Assembly: GCF_027943255.1 (NCBI RefSeq)
Contig: NC_072893.1
Location: forward strand, 18,374,001-18,438,000
Length of the DNA: 64,000 nt
Origin: Anastrepha obliqua
Taxonomy: Eukaryota; Arthropoda; Insecta; Diptera; Tephritidae
Reading direction: 5' to 3'
Below the pieces are notes generated by a model, which was not told the DNA's origin, searched no databases, and saw only the letters and a list, made by a program, of their open reading frames with translations. Below, one piece after another: positions 1 to 10,280 of this stretch (positions are counted from its first letter, which is position 1; the number at the start of each line of letters is the position of its first letter). The translations under genes were made by a program, and so were the position numbers.

Positions 1-773
1 TCGATAGTTCATGTCGAAAATCGTTATAAATCATCCCACGAATATTTTGATGATTTAGCTCCGACTTTTGGGCGAGTTGAATTTTTCATTTCACTCAAAA
101 GCTCGTAAGTGAAAATTTTATATGTAAGTTTATGATAAAAGAAATACAAAACTTTTCAATTGAAATATCGTATTACACCTCTTCAAACATAATGTTGCAA
201 AGGTACAAAATTTAAAAGCCAACCTTTTTAAAAGACTTTATTAATATGAATAAAAAGGTGGTACTGGAAGACCGTACTGTGATAGTGTGTATTATTTTAA
301 ATTACAAACAGAAGGGAAGTCTACTTGTTTCGTTTGCAATAAGGATCATGGCCTCAATATCTCTACGGTCGCTGAAGACGAATTAAAAAACAAGCAGAAG
401 CCCACTCCCTCAGGTATCAAAGGCATGTGAGTAAGAAAGCTAGCAAACTTCTCAAAACCTCAGGTCTCACCCGACGATTCCACCGAATTAAACCAGAAAA
501 TTACTTTAATTAAATAAAAAACGCTGCTTGAAACGAAGGGCATAAAATATGAGTCCCAAATTTAACTAGCATTCATTTCACTTATGTTCGCAAAGTCAGT
601 ACTTTAAATGTTATTTCTCTATTTGTTTTTTAGAATTTGTTTTAATTTTCTTGGAACTTACTTAAAGCGTAATTTTAGTTGTAATTTTATTTTATTTTCA
701 TTTAATTTAAGAAAAAATCTACTTTTAATATGGAATAGGAAAACATTGCATTTTGGTTTCTTTATATTATAAT
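1..773. other. Unassigned AT-rich DNA
   Basis: No recognisable gene or transposon. On the plus strand about 255-430 there is a short open stretch of roughly 55 codons with cysteines and a histidine (reading CFVCNKDHG in its middle), vaguely like a zinc-binding segment, but it has no start context and I do not recognise a family. The remainder is AT-rich with stops in all frames. Confidence 0.4.
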
Positions 774-833
774 GGGTTTTCCAAACAGAGGTGTTATTTT
801 GATATTCAAAGAAAAATGTTATTTTTTAATATA

Positions 834-2020
834 CCTATGAAATGAGACTTTTTTAATAATAGCCATCGCTAGCGACACATTTTGCCCATCTCTCAGGCAA
901 TTTGTGGATGCCACGCCAAAAAAATTGGCCGTCTTTGGTCGCAAACCAATCATCGAGCTATTTTTCGGCTTCTTCGTGAGAATTGAAGCGCTGCTCGGAA
1001 AGTGCGTGGCCCATCGATGCAAACAAATGATAATCGGTAGGCGCCAAGTCTGGTGAGTAAGCCGCATGCACCAGCGGTTCCCAATCGTACGTCTCCATCA
1101 ATTCCCGGGTCGCTCTTGTTCGATGTGGCGGTGCATTGTCATCAAGAAAAATTACTTTGTGACGTCGATCGGCATATTCTGGGAGTTTTCGGTGAAGCGC
1201 TGTTCAAATCGGCCAATTGTCGTTGGTAGCGTGCACCGTCAACTGCTTCACCTGATTTTAATAGCTCGTACCAAATCATACCACGCTGATCCCAGAAAAC
1301 ACACAGCATTGCCTTGCGACCGAAGCGATTTGGTTTGGGCGTTGTTTTTGGCTTGTGGCCGGGCGGACCATACGATCGTTTACGATTGGGATTGGAGAAA
1401 TACACCCATTTTTCATCACCCGTAACGATTCGATGCAAACAAGACTTCGTTTTGAACCGGGAGAGCAGCATTTCACAAGTGGTTTTTCGGTTCTCTTGCT
1501 GCCTTTCAGTCAGTTCATGCGGCACCCATCTTCCGACCTTTAAAATCATGCCCATGTCTTTCAAACGTTTGGAAATGGTTTTTTTGGTCACTCCCAACTG
1601 CTCTGCTATCATTTCTTGCGTTTGACCATCATCTTCATCCAACAATGCTTGCAATTCGGCGTCCTCAAACTTTTTCGGTGGCCGGCCATGGTCCTCGTTC
1701 TCCACGCTAAAATCACTACGTCGGAATTTTCAAACCACCTGAAGCACTGTGCTCTACTTAGAGCATGTCCACCATAAGCTTCTATGCATAAGCATTTGAT
1801 GAGCTTGAGAAACGTTTTTCTTCAATTGATATCAGAAAATCATCGATGTCCGCAAATCGTAGTTTGAAGACACGAAATTCGACATTTTTAAGAGCGACAA
1901 AAATGCATTGCTGTATTTAACGTAACAGGTGACAGACAAAAGAAACAAGACATTTGGGAAGGTTTAAAAATACTCCTAGCGACATCTATGGACTAATAGC
2001 TGAAAGTCTCATTTCATAGG
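834..2020 (-). mobile_element. Full-length but dead mariner (DD34D) inserted in family B copy
   Basis: Perfect inverted ends are visible: 831-850 is the exact reverse complement of 2003-2022. TA lies at both borders (832-833 and 2021-2022), the hallmark of mariner insertion. The length of about 1.19 kb is close to a complete mariner. The transposase runs on the minus strand across most of the element. The element interrupts the 3' flank of the family B remnant, so it inserted later. Confidence 0.88.
850..1890 (-). pseudogene. Mariner transposase pseudogene
   Basis: The transposase would cut and paste the element using a DDD catalytic triad. The N-terminus begins near 1889 (MSNFVSSNYDL) and has an in-frame stop soon after. 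The longest open part (1142-1705) holds the second helix-turn-helix (AEQLGVTKKTISKRLKDMGM), the WVPHELTERQ linker, and ITGDEKW-type motif VTGDEKWVYF with the first aspartate. A shifted frame then gives FLDDNAPPHRTRAT and YSPDLAPTDYHLF, with 34 residues between second and third aspartates. At least two frameshifts and two stops are present. The VPHEL and YSPDLAP signatures are diagnostic for mariner. Confidence 0.9.
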
Positions 2021-2035
2021 TATCTACCTGGTAAA

Positions 2036-2512
2036 TGATCGGATGTTTATATCATTATAAAGAGGAAGGTATGCCGTTAATAGTGGAAAATATGAAAATG
2101 AAACATCAGGCAAATGACCACCACGACCACGCTTACAGGACAATATCCTTTTCATGAAATTTTCCATAACCGAATTGCAAAGTGGCTGCCCTATGTCCTC
2201 GATAGCCTCACGAATTCCATCTTTGAGGTCTTGAATTGACCCTAAGCTGTTGGCGTAGACCTTCCCTTTCACGTGGCCCCAAAGAAAAATGTCACAAGGT
2301 GTTAAATCACAAGATCTCGGTGGCCAATTGTGATCACCTCTTCGAGGGATAATACGGTCCGGAAACTTTTCCCGTAAAAGATCAATGGTTTCGTTGCTTA
2401 TGTGACACGTAGCACCGTCTTGTTGAAAATAAACGTTGTCCAGATCAATACCATCCAATTCCGGCCATAAGAAATCGTTCATCGTCTCTCGATAGCGCAA
2501 TCCATTCACCGA
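2036..2512 (-). pseudogene. Truncated Tc1/mariner-like transposase, C-terminal half (family B)
   Basis: The minus-strand reading starts inside the transposase at a segment like VNGLRYRETMNDFLWPELD and runs through YFQQDGATCH, which carries the second catalytic aspartate of the DDE domain. It continues with a WPPRSCDLTP block and a GRGGHLPDV C-terminus. These motifs are shared with the transposases at 27193-27591, 32610-33008 and 52250-52616, a widespread insect group of Tc1/mariner relatives. The helix-turn-helix DNA-binding region and first catalytic aspartate are missing, so no activity is possible. The fragment is bounded on the right by the element terminus and on the left by the nested mariner. 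Confidence 0.85.
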
Positions 2513-2669
2513 TAAGACCTGTTATTGGAAAACCCTATATTACATTTTAACTGGTGTGAAACTGGTATTTTAGCAACTTTTTGGACCAGAAGACATTTTA
2601 ACTGCTGTTTTACTGACATTTGACAAAATGACATTTCGTAGGGCATTGCCGTATAAAAAATACCACTTA

Positions 2670-3470
2670 GATTAGGTTAGAATAAATGGCTGCCCACTCA
2701 TGTGGGCCCACTTGGACAAAGAATTAAAATCCGTCCATTGTGATACCATAGGGAATGCCATATAGGGGGGAAAAAACAGCGGGAAAAGATCAATCAGGTG
2801 AAAAATAAGGAAGAAGGGGTTTTAGATTAGAGGATGACGACCACCAGTGGCTAATTCCATATGGGCATAACTGTCTCAAGCTATTGATGAAGTTCACCAG
2901 GTGTGTGATTTTCAAACCTGCAATATCCGTAGATGTAGCTAAAAGGTGAGAGCCCAGATGTCTAAATATTTGCCCGACGAGAGCAGGGCGCTTAGAAAAA
3001 GGTCCTGAGATGAGATGATTCAGGCAGATTCTGCAGAAAAGACTGATCGCATGGACACCTAACAGACAAGAACAGGTAAGGATACCAGCCAATCTTTCTA
3101 GCACAGACTCTCAGAGCATAAGCTATTGCAGCGAAAATACCACTTACTAGCATGAAAAAAGATAGAACTTGAACTGGTTGGGCTGAAAAGTAAACTGGTA
3201 TTTTTCGAGTGCACAAATAGTCTCTTCCCTGCAGGGTATTTATTCGTCTATGGCAGAATACATACATGTATATATACATACATACATATGTACCTACATA
3301 AGCAAGTTTTGCAGGACAATCGAGTGAATTTTCCCAGCTCGCAGAAACTGTGCACTTCCCTACGCTCACGTTATTTCTTGGAATTGGCGATATTCGCACA
3401 AAAGTGCATTCGTTTTTTGTGTGAACATCCTTCGTCTATGCAGACTTCTGCTTGTTGAAGGTATTAGTTG
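2670..3470 (-). mobile_element. LINE 3' fragment, RNase H-bearing type (decayed)
   Basis: The minus strand ends in a CTAACCTAATC-like tail near 2670, like the tails of the LINEs ending at 18800 and 29874. Decayed reading on the minus strand gives a cysteine-rich C-terminal region (LFCRICLNHL) of the type found downstream of LINE RNase H domains, followed by ITHLVNFINSL. A similar 3' segment (TCCATTGTGATACCA) recurs at about 61590. Frames are broken throughout. The 5' limit is uncertain. Confidence 0.5.
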
Positions 3471-4179
3471 AATATAAAGAATATCGATTAAGGCAACATG
3501 TCCTTGCGGTTTCTGCATGCAATGTTGCATTCTTAGGTTTCATTTTTTGATTGCGTATTTTTTACCCATTGCTGAGCTGCATAAAAAGTGTGTTTGTATG
3601 CGAAGAATAGCAAAGAAAGAAACGGACATGTAAACAAAACCAATGTTTATGCAATTTTTTGATGGGGGACCAACAAAATATTTGGTTTTTTTTTTAGCTA
3701 TGCTCGTTCATGTCCTTTGGGCAATAAATTTTACTGTATTCACAGGAGGTTGTGGATGCCTTTAAATTTGTCTTTAACGCACATACCTGGGTGTCTTTAG
3801 ATTGCAAATTCTCTATAAGTAAATCAGTAGCGTTTTCTTATCGATACAATTTTGTGTGCATACAGGGTGTTTGTCAATTTGGTTGGAAAATGATCTATTC
3901 AATTGCTTCCCCTTCTTTAAATTTTAAAATAAATGTCTGTAGTGGACCCTATACGCCTGCGTCTGCACTGGCAATCCAAAGTAAATATTGTAAGTGAATC
4001 AACATTTGAAGAAAAGCAAAGTTGATTGCTTAGACAATTTGCAGCATTTCCTTTTCCTCTGCTTGCACTAAAAAAAGAATCAAACCTTTTGAGACAAATA
4101 CAGCGGAGCTCAGCTCAGCATGTGGGCATATTCTCTTGCTACTTACTGCTACTGAGCTCAGGATAGGTGCGTGCCAAAG
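3471..4179. other. Unassigned unique DNA
   Basis: No transposon or gene signature seen. A plus-strand open frame at 3752-3997 (81 codons) has no recognisable domain and an unremarkable start. I regard it as chance. Confidence 0.45.
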
Positions 4180-5038
4180 ATGTCAGTACCGGAAGCTCGA
4201 GATTTAGTATCGAAAATCCCGAAATTAGTTGATTGGATGACGGAAATTCAAAACAAAGGAGTCTACTATGAACTACTTTCTGGCATTTGAATTATTATTT
4301 ATTTCTTTGTTTCGGACCAATCCCGAAATTTCTTGATTCAATAAAAATATTCTCAAAATCCCGAAATAAGTTGATTCGATACCGGATTTTTTTTTATAAT
4401 TTAAAGTGTAGAAAAAATTAAAATATAATTTGATAGAAAGACAGTTTCTATTGATTCAAATTATAAAATGTTGTCTATTTTTCATGACAAAAACTCTGCA
4501 TGGCCTGCCCGATTTTCCAAAATGTAAAAAAAATTCAAAAAAATGTAGTCAACTATGAACTACTTTCTGGCATGAGAGTTATTTTTTATTTCTTTGTTTC
4601 GGGACCAATCCCAAAATTTCGGTATTCAATAAAAATATCCCGAAACTCCCGGAATTAGTTGATTCGATAGTGGATTTTTTATCCAGCTAAAGCGTAATAA
4701 AAATTGCAGCATAATTTGATCGAAAGCGGATTTATATTAAGGGGGTAGTATGGTTAATTCGGTGTAAAACAAGCATATTTTTCGAAATTTTTTTTGTCGA
4801 CACAGTTGATTTATTCAAAATTTTAAAATTACTTCATTATAAAGTCATATTTAAAGAATATTGTGTGAAATTTTCATTGATTTTTATGAAGAAATGAGTT
4901 GGTGGCAGCGAATCTTCGCGGACGTCTCATAAAAAAGTTATATTGCGGTGTCCCTCAGAACTCATTACTGGATCAACTAAAATCAAAAAACCAAATTGAT
5001 TTCATCAGCTAATAAAGTTTCGCAGGTAACAACGTCGA

Positions 5039-5075
<37 letters not shown>

Positions 5076-5890
5076 AAAGCGCTTTGAAGTCAAAACACCG
5101 ATTTTTCATAAAAAAAACTTGAAAACTTTGTTGTTTTAAAATATGACAAAATTTAAAAAAAAAAAACTCGACGTCATTACCTTGTGAATAAAGTAAAGAA
5201 ACAAAAAAACCAAATTTGAAAAGAATCGGTGCAGTAGATATGAATCTACAGTGGACACCGACCGTAAAAAAGGCAAGTGTGAGAAAAACGCGTTTAAAGA
5301 TTTTCGGCAGCGTGAAATCCGGTTGGAGAGGTAGATACTTAATCCTTTGTGTCTTTGTCAATTTTACTCTAATGCACTTCAAACTTTCACACAATAATCT
5401 TAAGATGTTATAGAATAATTTAAAAAAAAAAAAAAAAATGAAAAAAAAAATACCATACTACCCCCTTAATTCAAATTAAAAAAGTTTGGCTTTTTCTGCG
5501 AAAACATGGAAACCCCATTTTCCTAAACGATACAAATTAAAAAAAATGTGTTAACTATACCTTTTACCCTTTACCAGTTACTGTCACTCCTTGTTTTTTT
5601 TTCTTTCTCTGTTTCGGAACTAATCCCGAAATTTCGGAGTTCAATAAAAAATATCACGAAGTACCGAGATCAACATTTATCGCTAATTCTGGTAAAAAAA
5701 ATTCTATTTTATTTATCTTTTTCGGGACCAGTCCCGAAATTTCGGACTTCAATTAAAAATATTACACAGTGCTGAGATCAACATTTATCGCTAATCTCGG
5801 TACAAAATTTTCTATTTTATTTCTCTTGTTCGGGACCACAAAAAATTTCACAAAATCCCTTCATCAACACTTATCATTAATCCCGGCACA
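4180..5890. repeat. Tandem repeat array, ~280-bp units then ~115-bp units, with TCCCGAAATTTCGG cores
   Basis: Units restart at about 4258, 4544 and 5544, each opening with a form of GTC(A)ACTATGAACTAC. The spacing is 286 bp, and about 271 bp after removing the MITE at 4741-5465. Each unit carries a CCCGAAATT(TCGG) core followed by TTCAATAAAAATAT. From about 5610 the array continues as shorter units of roughly 115 bp (cores near 5626, 5732 and 5831), each ending with a CAACATTTATCGCTAAT(C)TCGG motif. No coding potential. It is probably a minisatellite or a subterminal repeat of an unidentified element. Confidence 0.75.
4741..5465. mobile_element. 725-bp MITE, TTAA target duplication (piggyBac-like)
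   Basis: The ends are inverted copies of GGGGGTAGTATGGT (14 bp), and TTAA is present at both borders (4737-4740 and 5466-5469), the target choice of the piggyBac superfamily. It is non-coding: the only open frames are short and contain poly-A/poly-T runs. It interrupts one unit of the tandem repeat array. A second element of nearly the same size and design lies at 47756-48482. Confidence 0.82.
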
Positions 5891-6800
5891 CCTAACATAT
5901 TATATATGCAAGTCTGTAACTTGCAACAACAACAAGACTTTTTAATTGATTCTATTCATACCTTCGGCTTTCATTCATGCAACACGGCTAAGCAAATAAA
6001 ACGCAAGAACAATGGCATAAAAAGAAGTAGTTTACGTAAAGCAAAAGCAAACAAGTGCCAAAAATTATTGATATTGCAACAGTTGCAACAATTGTGCATA
6101 AGCGATTGCAGCGAAAACTTCTACACATTTACACATGCATAAGCATTTGCTACCCTCCGCCTTTGTGCACCAGAGGAGTGAAGGCAAACTAAGAAATACG
6201 AATAGACATGCATTTTTCACAAATCACTTTTATTGTTTTGCAACGCGCCTCTGGAAAAGCAAACAACCGGTTGCCCCATCTTGCCTTTTGATAGCGTGCA
6301 ACATTGGTCATCCTTTGCAACGCGGCATTGTAAGGCAATGCAAACAAAAATTGCTTACATGAAAACGCCTTTTTATTGTGCCACTGTCCATTATATCCAT
6401 TGTATCCACTTTCTATCCATACTCAGTTTTTTTTCTTTTGCTTCAGATGCCAATGTTTTGATATAAAGTTGATAGTTACGCGTTGTCCACACGTTGCACA
6501 ATGCGATTTCCTCGTGAATAGCAAAATGATTGTTTGCCGTGTTTAGAAATTCAAAATTCCATGAAATTTCTTTTATTTCGTTAAACAATCAAATGGCATC
6601 AAAAAGTCGCTGTTATTTACACTGGTGACAGTGGATAAATGCAGAAAAGTACAATAATTTGTCGTGATTTGTCATTATTTGGCAAATAGTTTCAAAAAAA
6701 ATTTTATAAATGAAAAAAGAGAAATATTGCGTTCTTCGATAAAAAGAAATTCGCTGCGAGATGTTTTGAAAGTATCGCTTTAACTATTTTCTCCCAATAC
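5891..6800. other. Unassigned DNA
   Basis: CAACAACAA-containing, AT-rich sequence without recognisable genes. Several overlapping short open frames (5906-6466) have no domain features and no splice or start context that I can defend. Confidence 0.4.
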
Positions 6801-7389
6801 TAGGTCGTTCAAAAAGTTCTGCGGTTCGATAAGAGAGGGTGTTGCTACTAGAAAAAATACAGGATATCGTATTGGAAAATCGTCGATTGACTGAACGACA
6901 TTTAATAGATGCCCTAGGCATCTCATTGGGCAATCTAAGCAATATTTTGACTGAAGTATAGAGTTTCAGAGGGCTGTGCGCAAAATGGGTGCCGCATTCA
7001 TTAACAATGGAACAAAAACACATTCGAACCCGACTTTCTCAGCACTACTTGAGAGTTTACGAAAATACTTTGGATTTTGTGAGTCAATTCACCACCATGG
7101 ATGAGATTTGCATCTATCATCATTATCCTAAATCAAAAACAGAGGCGAAAGAGTAATGTGAATCTGGTTCTTCTTGTGGATTACTTGCAATCTGGTAAAA
7201 CAAGAAATTCTGAATATTATTGTAACCTTTTAGACCAGCTGAAGCAAAACATTCTTGAAAAAAGACACAGTTTGTAAACGAAAAAAAAAATCTTTTTCAT
7301 CAGGACTCAAGAGCATTTCGACAATGACTAAAATCCATGAATTAAAGTTCGATTTATTGGACCATCCATCCTATTCACCGGATTTCTCG
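6801..7389 (+). pseudogene. Decayed mariner, 3'-truncated
   Basis: It starts with a mariner-like terminus TAGGTCGTTCAAAAAGTTCT at 6801. Broken plus-strand reading gives LTMEQKHIRTRLSQ near 7010, the MDEICIYHHYPKSK block with the first catalytic aspartate near 7100, then TKIHELKFDLLDHPSYSPDF around 7327-7386, the YSPDLAP region that should hold the third aspartate. Many stops and indels. The 3' end is lost where the RTE sequence begins at about 7390. Highly diverged, so an old copy. Confidence 0.82.
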
Positions 7390-9085
7390 TTCCCTACGTA
7401 CCACCGCCGATGAAAAAATCGGATCCCGGCGAGCCCGAAAAAACAATTGGTACGACGAGGAATGTCACGCTGCCGCTGAAAGAAAGGATGCCAGGCTGCG
7501 ATCGGGCGCAACGCGAGCCATGTGGGATCACTACAGAGAGCTAAAAAAGGAAGAGAAATGTATTATCCGAAAGAAGAAACAAGAGGCCGAAATACGTGAG
7601 TGCGAAGAGCTTGAGATGCTGTCCAACAAGAACAACGCCCGAAAGTTCTACCAGAAAGTTCGGCAGCTTACAGATGGTTTTCAGACCGGGGCGTTTTCCT
7701 GTAAGAACAAAGACGGCGAACTGGTGACTGACGTACAGAGCAATCTTAAATTATGGAGGGAACACTTCTCGAACCTGATCCCGATTTCCCAATCATTGAC
7801 GAGGGAATTGTCGTTCCGTTACCCGAACATGACGAGTTGAGAATAGCAATAACACGGCTAAAGAACAACAAACCCGCTGGCGCCAACGGACTGCCGGCTG
7901 AGCTATTCAAACATGGCGGCGAGGACCTGGTAAGGTGCATGCATCAGCTTCTATGCAAAATATGGTCGGATGAAAGTATGCCTGCCGATTGGAATTTAAG
8001 TGTGCTCTGCCAATTACCGCGGAATTAGTCTTTTAAATATCGCCTATAAGGTTGTAGCGAGCGTATTGTGTGAAAGGCTGAGGCCCGCCGTCAACCAACT
8101 GATTGGACTTTATCAGTGTGGCTTTAGACCTGGAAAGTCTACCATCGACCAAATATTTACAATACGCCAAATCCCGGAAAAGACCCAGGAAAGGAGAATC
8201 GACACACACCATGTTTTTGTCGATTTCAAAGCTGCATTCGACCGTACGGAAAGGAATTACTTGTAAGCCGGGATGTTAGAATTTGGTATCCCCACAAAAC
8301 AAATACGGCTATGCAAGATTATGTTGCTCAACACCAGCAGCGCCGTCAGAATTGGGAATGACCTCTCTGAGCCGTTTGATACCAAACGAGGTTACACACA
8401 GTGTGACTCGCTGTCGTGTGACTTCTTTAACCTGATGTTGGAGAGCATCGTACGAGCCGCAGAACTTAATCGCTCAGGCACAATATTTTATAAGAGCGTA
8501 CAATTGTTGGTGTATGCCGATGATATCGTAGAATCTCTCAAGTGCTACTCTGGACTAAGTAGCCAACCGAGCAGTAAAGTCCTCTATCGACGAACAAAAC
8601 TAACGCTCCACAAGGCTCTCATCATGCCCGTCGTAACGTATGATGCAGAAGCTTGGACGATGACAACATCCAATGACGCTTGGAGTGTTTGAGAGAAAGA
8701 TTCAAAGGTCCAAAAATCTTAACCTTTGCACGTTGGCAAAGGCGAATATCGCAGACGATGGACCGATGAGCTGTATGAGCTTTACGACGACATAGACATT
8801 GCGCAGCGAATAAAGATCCAGCGGCTACCTTATCTAGGTCATGTCGTCCGAATGGATACAAACGCTCCGGCTTTGAAAGAATTCGATGCGGTACCAGCTG
8901 GTGGTAGCAGAGGAAGAGGAAGGCCTCCTCTGCATTGAAACGATCAGGTGAAGAAGAACTTGGTTTCGCTTCGTGTATCCAACTGACGCCTGTCAGCACG
9001 AGAAAGAAACGACTGGCGCGCTTTGTTAAACTCGGCCAAAATCGCGTAAGCGTTTATTCCGCCAATTAAGAAGAAGAAGATGATG
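7390..9085 (+). pseudogene. RTE-clade retrotransposon, 5'-truncated and frameshifted
   Basis: Reading frames in order give the linker after the endonuclease (NWYDEECHAAAERKDARLRS, 7440-7500), a coiled-coil-like basic stretch, then reverse transcriptase: LKNNKPAGANGLPAELFKHG (7858), YRGISLLNIAYKV (8022), GFRPGKSTIDQIF (8120), FVDFKAAFDRT (8217), RGYTQCDSLSCDFFNL (8390) and LLVYADDI (8505), the catalytic box. The C-terminal domain reads LGHVVRMDTNAPALKEFDAV (8834). The 3' end is GCGCCAATTAAGAAGAAG-like. Several frameshifts. The endonuclease domain is absent. RTE polymerases copy their own RNA into nicked DNA; this copy cannot. Confidence 0.88.
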
Positions 9086-9599
9086 AAGTCATAACAGCTA
9101 TGGGAGCATTTTTCCTATTATTAGAGACCCAACCTGCTCAGGATCTCTAACAGGGCGAAATCCAATTTTTTACTGGACCATAATTACACAAATATCCTTT
9201 TTTTAACAGTTTCGCGTACTATTTAATTTTGACGGAGTTCCAGCGCCGACAAAGTCCAAACTTTTTGGAAGAAATAAATATTAGGTGCTGTTTTCGTCTA
9301 AATAGAAAAAAGCTACTTATATTGGCTCCTCTCGACGATCTGCCTGGTAGTCCACACGACTTACAAGCAGACCGGTAGAACCGCACCATCGTAGCCCAGG
9401 CTTCAGCATTCAATTATTCAAGAAATATTAAGAGGCTAATCAACCACGCATTCATCTAATCTACTTCTCGGTTTCCACGCTTTATAAACTAATCAAAGGC
9501 ATTCAAGCTGAGTGCCATACTTAAGTTTTTGAAAAATATTTAAAAACGATGCATTGGCAAACATATATGGGCAACTTTTATAGAATACGGTGCCGTAAC
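9086..9599. other. Unassigned, possibly old LINE debris
   Basis: The minus strand around 9290-9400 reads GLPGRSSRG-like and LRRWCGS-like pieces reminiscent of LINE coding debris, but no motif is strong enough to assign a clade. Confidence 0.3.
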
Positions 9600-10015
9600 G
9601 GTACTTTTGGCGCCTGTTACCTGTCATGTCCGAACATCCAAAGCAAGCAAGACCTCAGCTCTCGATTACATTGTGTGCTCTTATCAGGTATTCCCTATGA
9701 GACATAAATTTGGTGAGACTTCGCAGCCCCGCAGTCCCATTTGCGGCAGCTGTTTGGAATCTGAGGTGAATTCATCTTCGCACTCCCATCAGCTGTCTTG
9801 ATTTCGCGAAACTTAGATTAAGATATATTGGTTCCCGGCTTGAATATAAGCCGTCCGCTGAAGTTCATCAGCAATTCGAATTTCATCGTATGGTCTCTCA
9901 ACACTGACCTGCTTCCGCCTTTCAATGGTAGCACAATGGATAAAGTTATAATTCTTATCCAAGTGCGACTTCTTACGTCTGGCAGTAACCACATACACCA
10001 TATAATCTAACCTAA
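9600..10015 (+). mobile_element. LINE 3'-end fragment (RNase H-type LINE, decayed)
   Basis: The plus strand reads PICGSCLESE near 9740, a cysteine pair like the zinc-binding tail after the RNase H domain of the LINEs at 18254-18800 and 28448-29874. The 3' end has ATATAATCTAACCTAAC, like the TAATC-rich tails of those copies. Frames are broken. Family assignment is tentative. Confidence 0.45.
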
Positions 10016-10216
10016 CATAAGTCATATCATCGGGATATTCTGTCTGTAGCTCCCGCTTTTATACAGAGAAAATTTCAATGCGTTCAACGTTCAATGTCGG
10101 AAGATTCTCAATTACCCTCAGCCTAGTTGAAAAGCCCTATAACAATGTCAGCCTTAAAATCCAACATCTCTTTTGCCAACAAGTGAATAAGTAAGTAGGC
10201 AATCGAGTGGTAAATT

Positions 10217-10280
10217 CCTCTCTCGACGAACGAAAATGGCATAAGCGGTTATCGCGCCAATCAAGAAGAAACAGAAGTTG
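10217..10280 (+). mobile_element. Minimal RTE 3' remnant with internal deletion
   Basis: CCTCTCTCGACGAACGAAA matches the segment that in other RTE copies (8584, 24121, 37005 reversed) lies about 450 bp upstream of the 3' end. Here it runs directly into AAGCGGTTATCGCGCCAATC, the RTE 3' terminus, followed by AAGAAG. The C-terminal domain between the two has been removed. Confidence 0.75.

Larger units (their letters stand above)
774..2535 (-). mobile_element. Tc1/mariner-superfamily remnant (family B, copy 1) hosting a nested mariner
   Basis: The two ends are related inverted repeats: the left end starts GGGTTTTCC at 774 and the right end finishes GGAAAACCC at 2535, both continuing into a (C)AGGT(G/C)TTAT motif. 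Another element in this window (50237 onward) starts with the same terminal sequence, which defines the family. Without the mariner at 834-2020 the copy is only about 570 bp. It keeps the C-terminal half of a transposase on the minus strand, directly next to the right terminus, so the N-terminal half was deleted before the mariner arrived. Confidence 0.8.

Noticed and set aside
1066..1625. Plus-strand frames (119, 103 and 62 codons)
   Set aside because: Antisense shadows of the mariner transposase.
3752..3997. 81-codon plus-strand frame
   Set aside because: No recognisable motif or splice support. Length is expected by chance in 64 kb.
4180..5890. CRISPR-like array
   Set aside because: Units are long and diverged, without regular short repeat/spacer structure, and the sequence is clearly eukaryotic.
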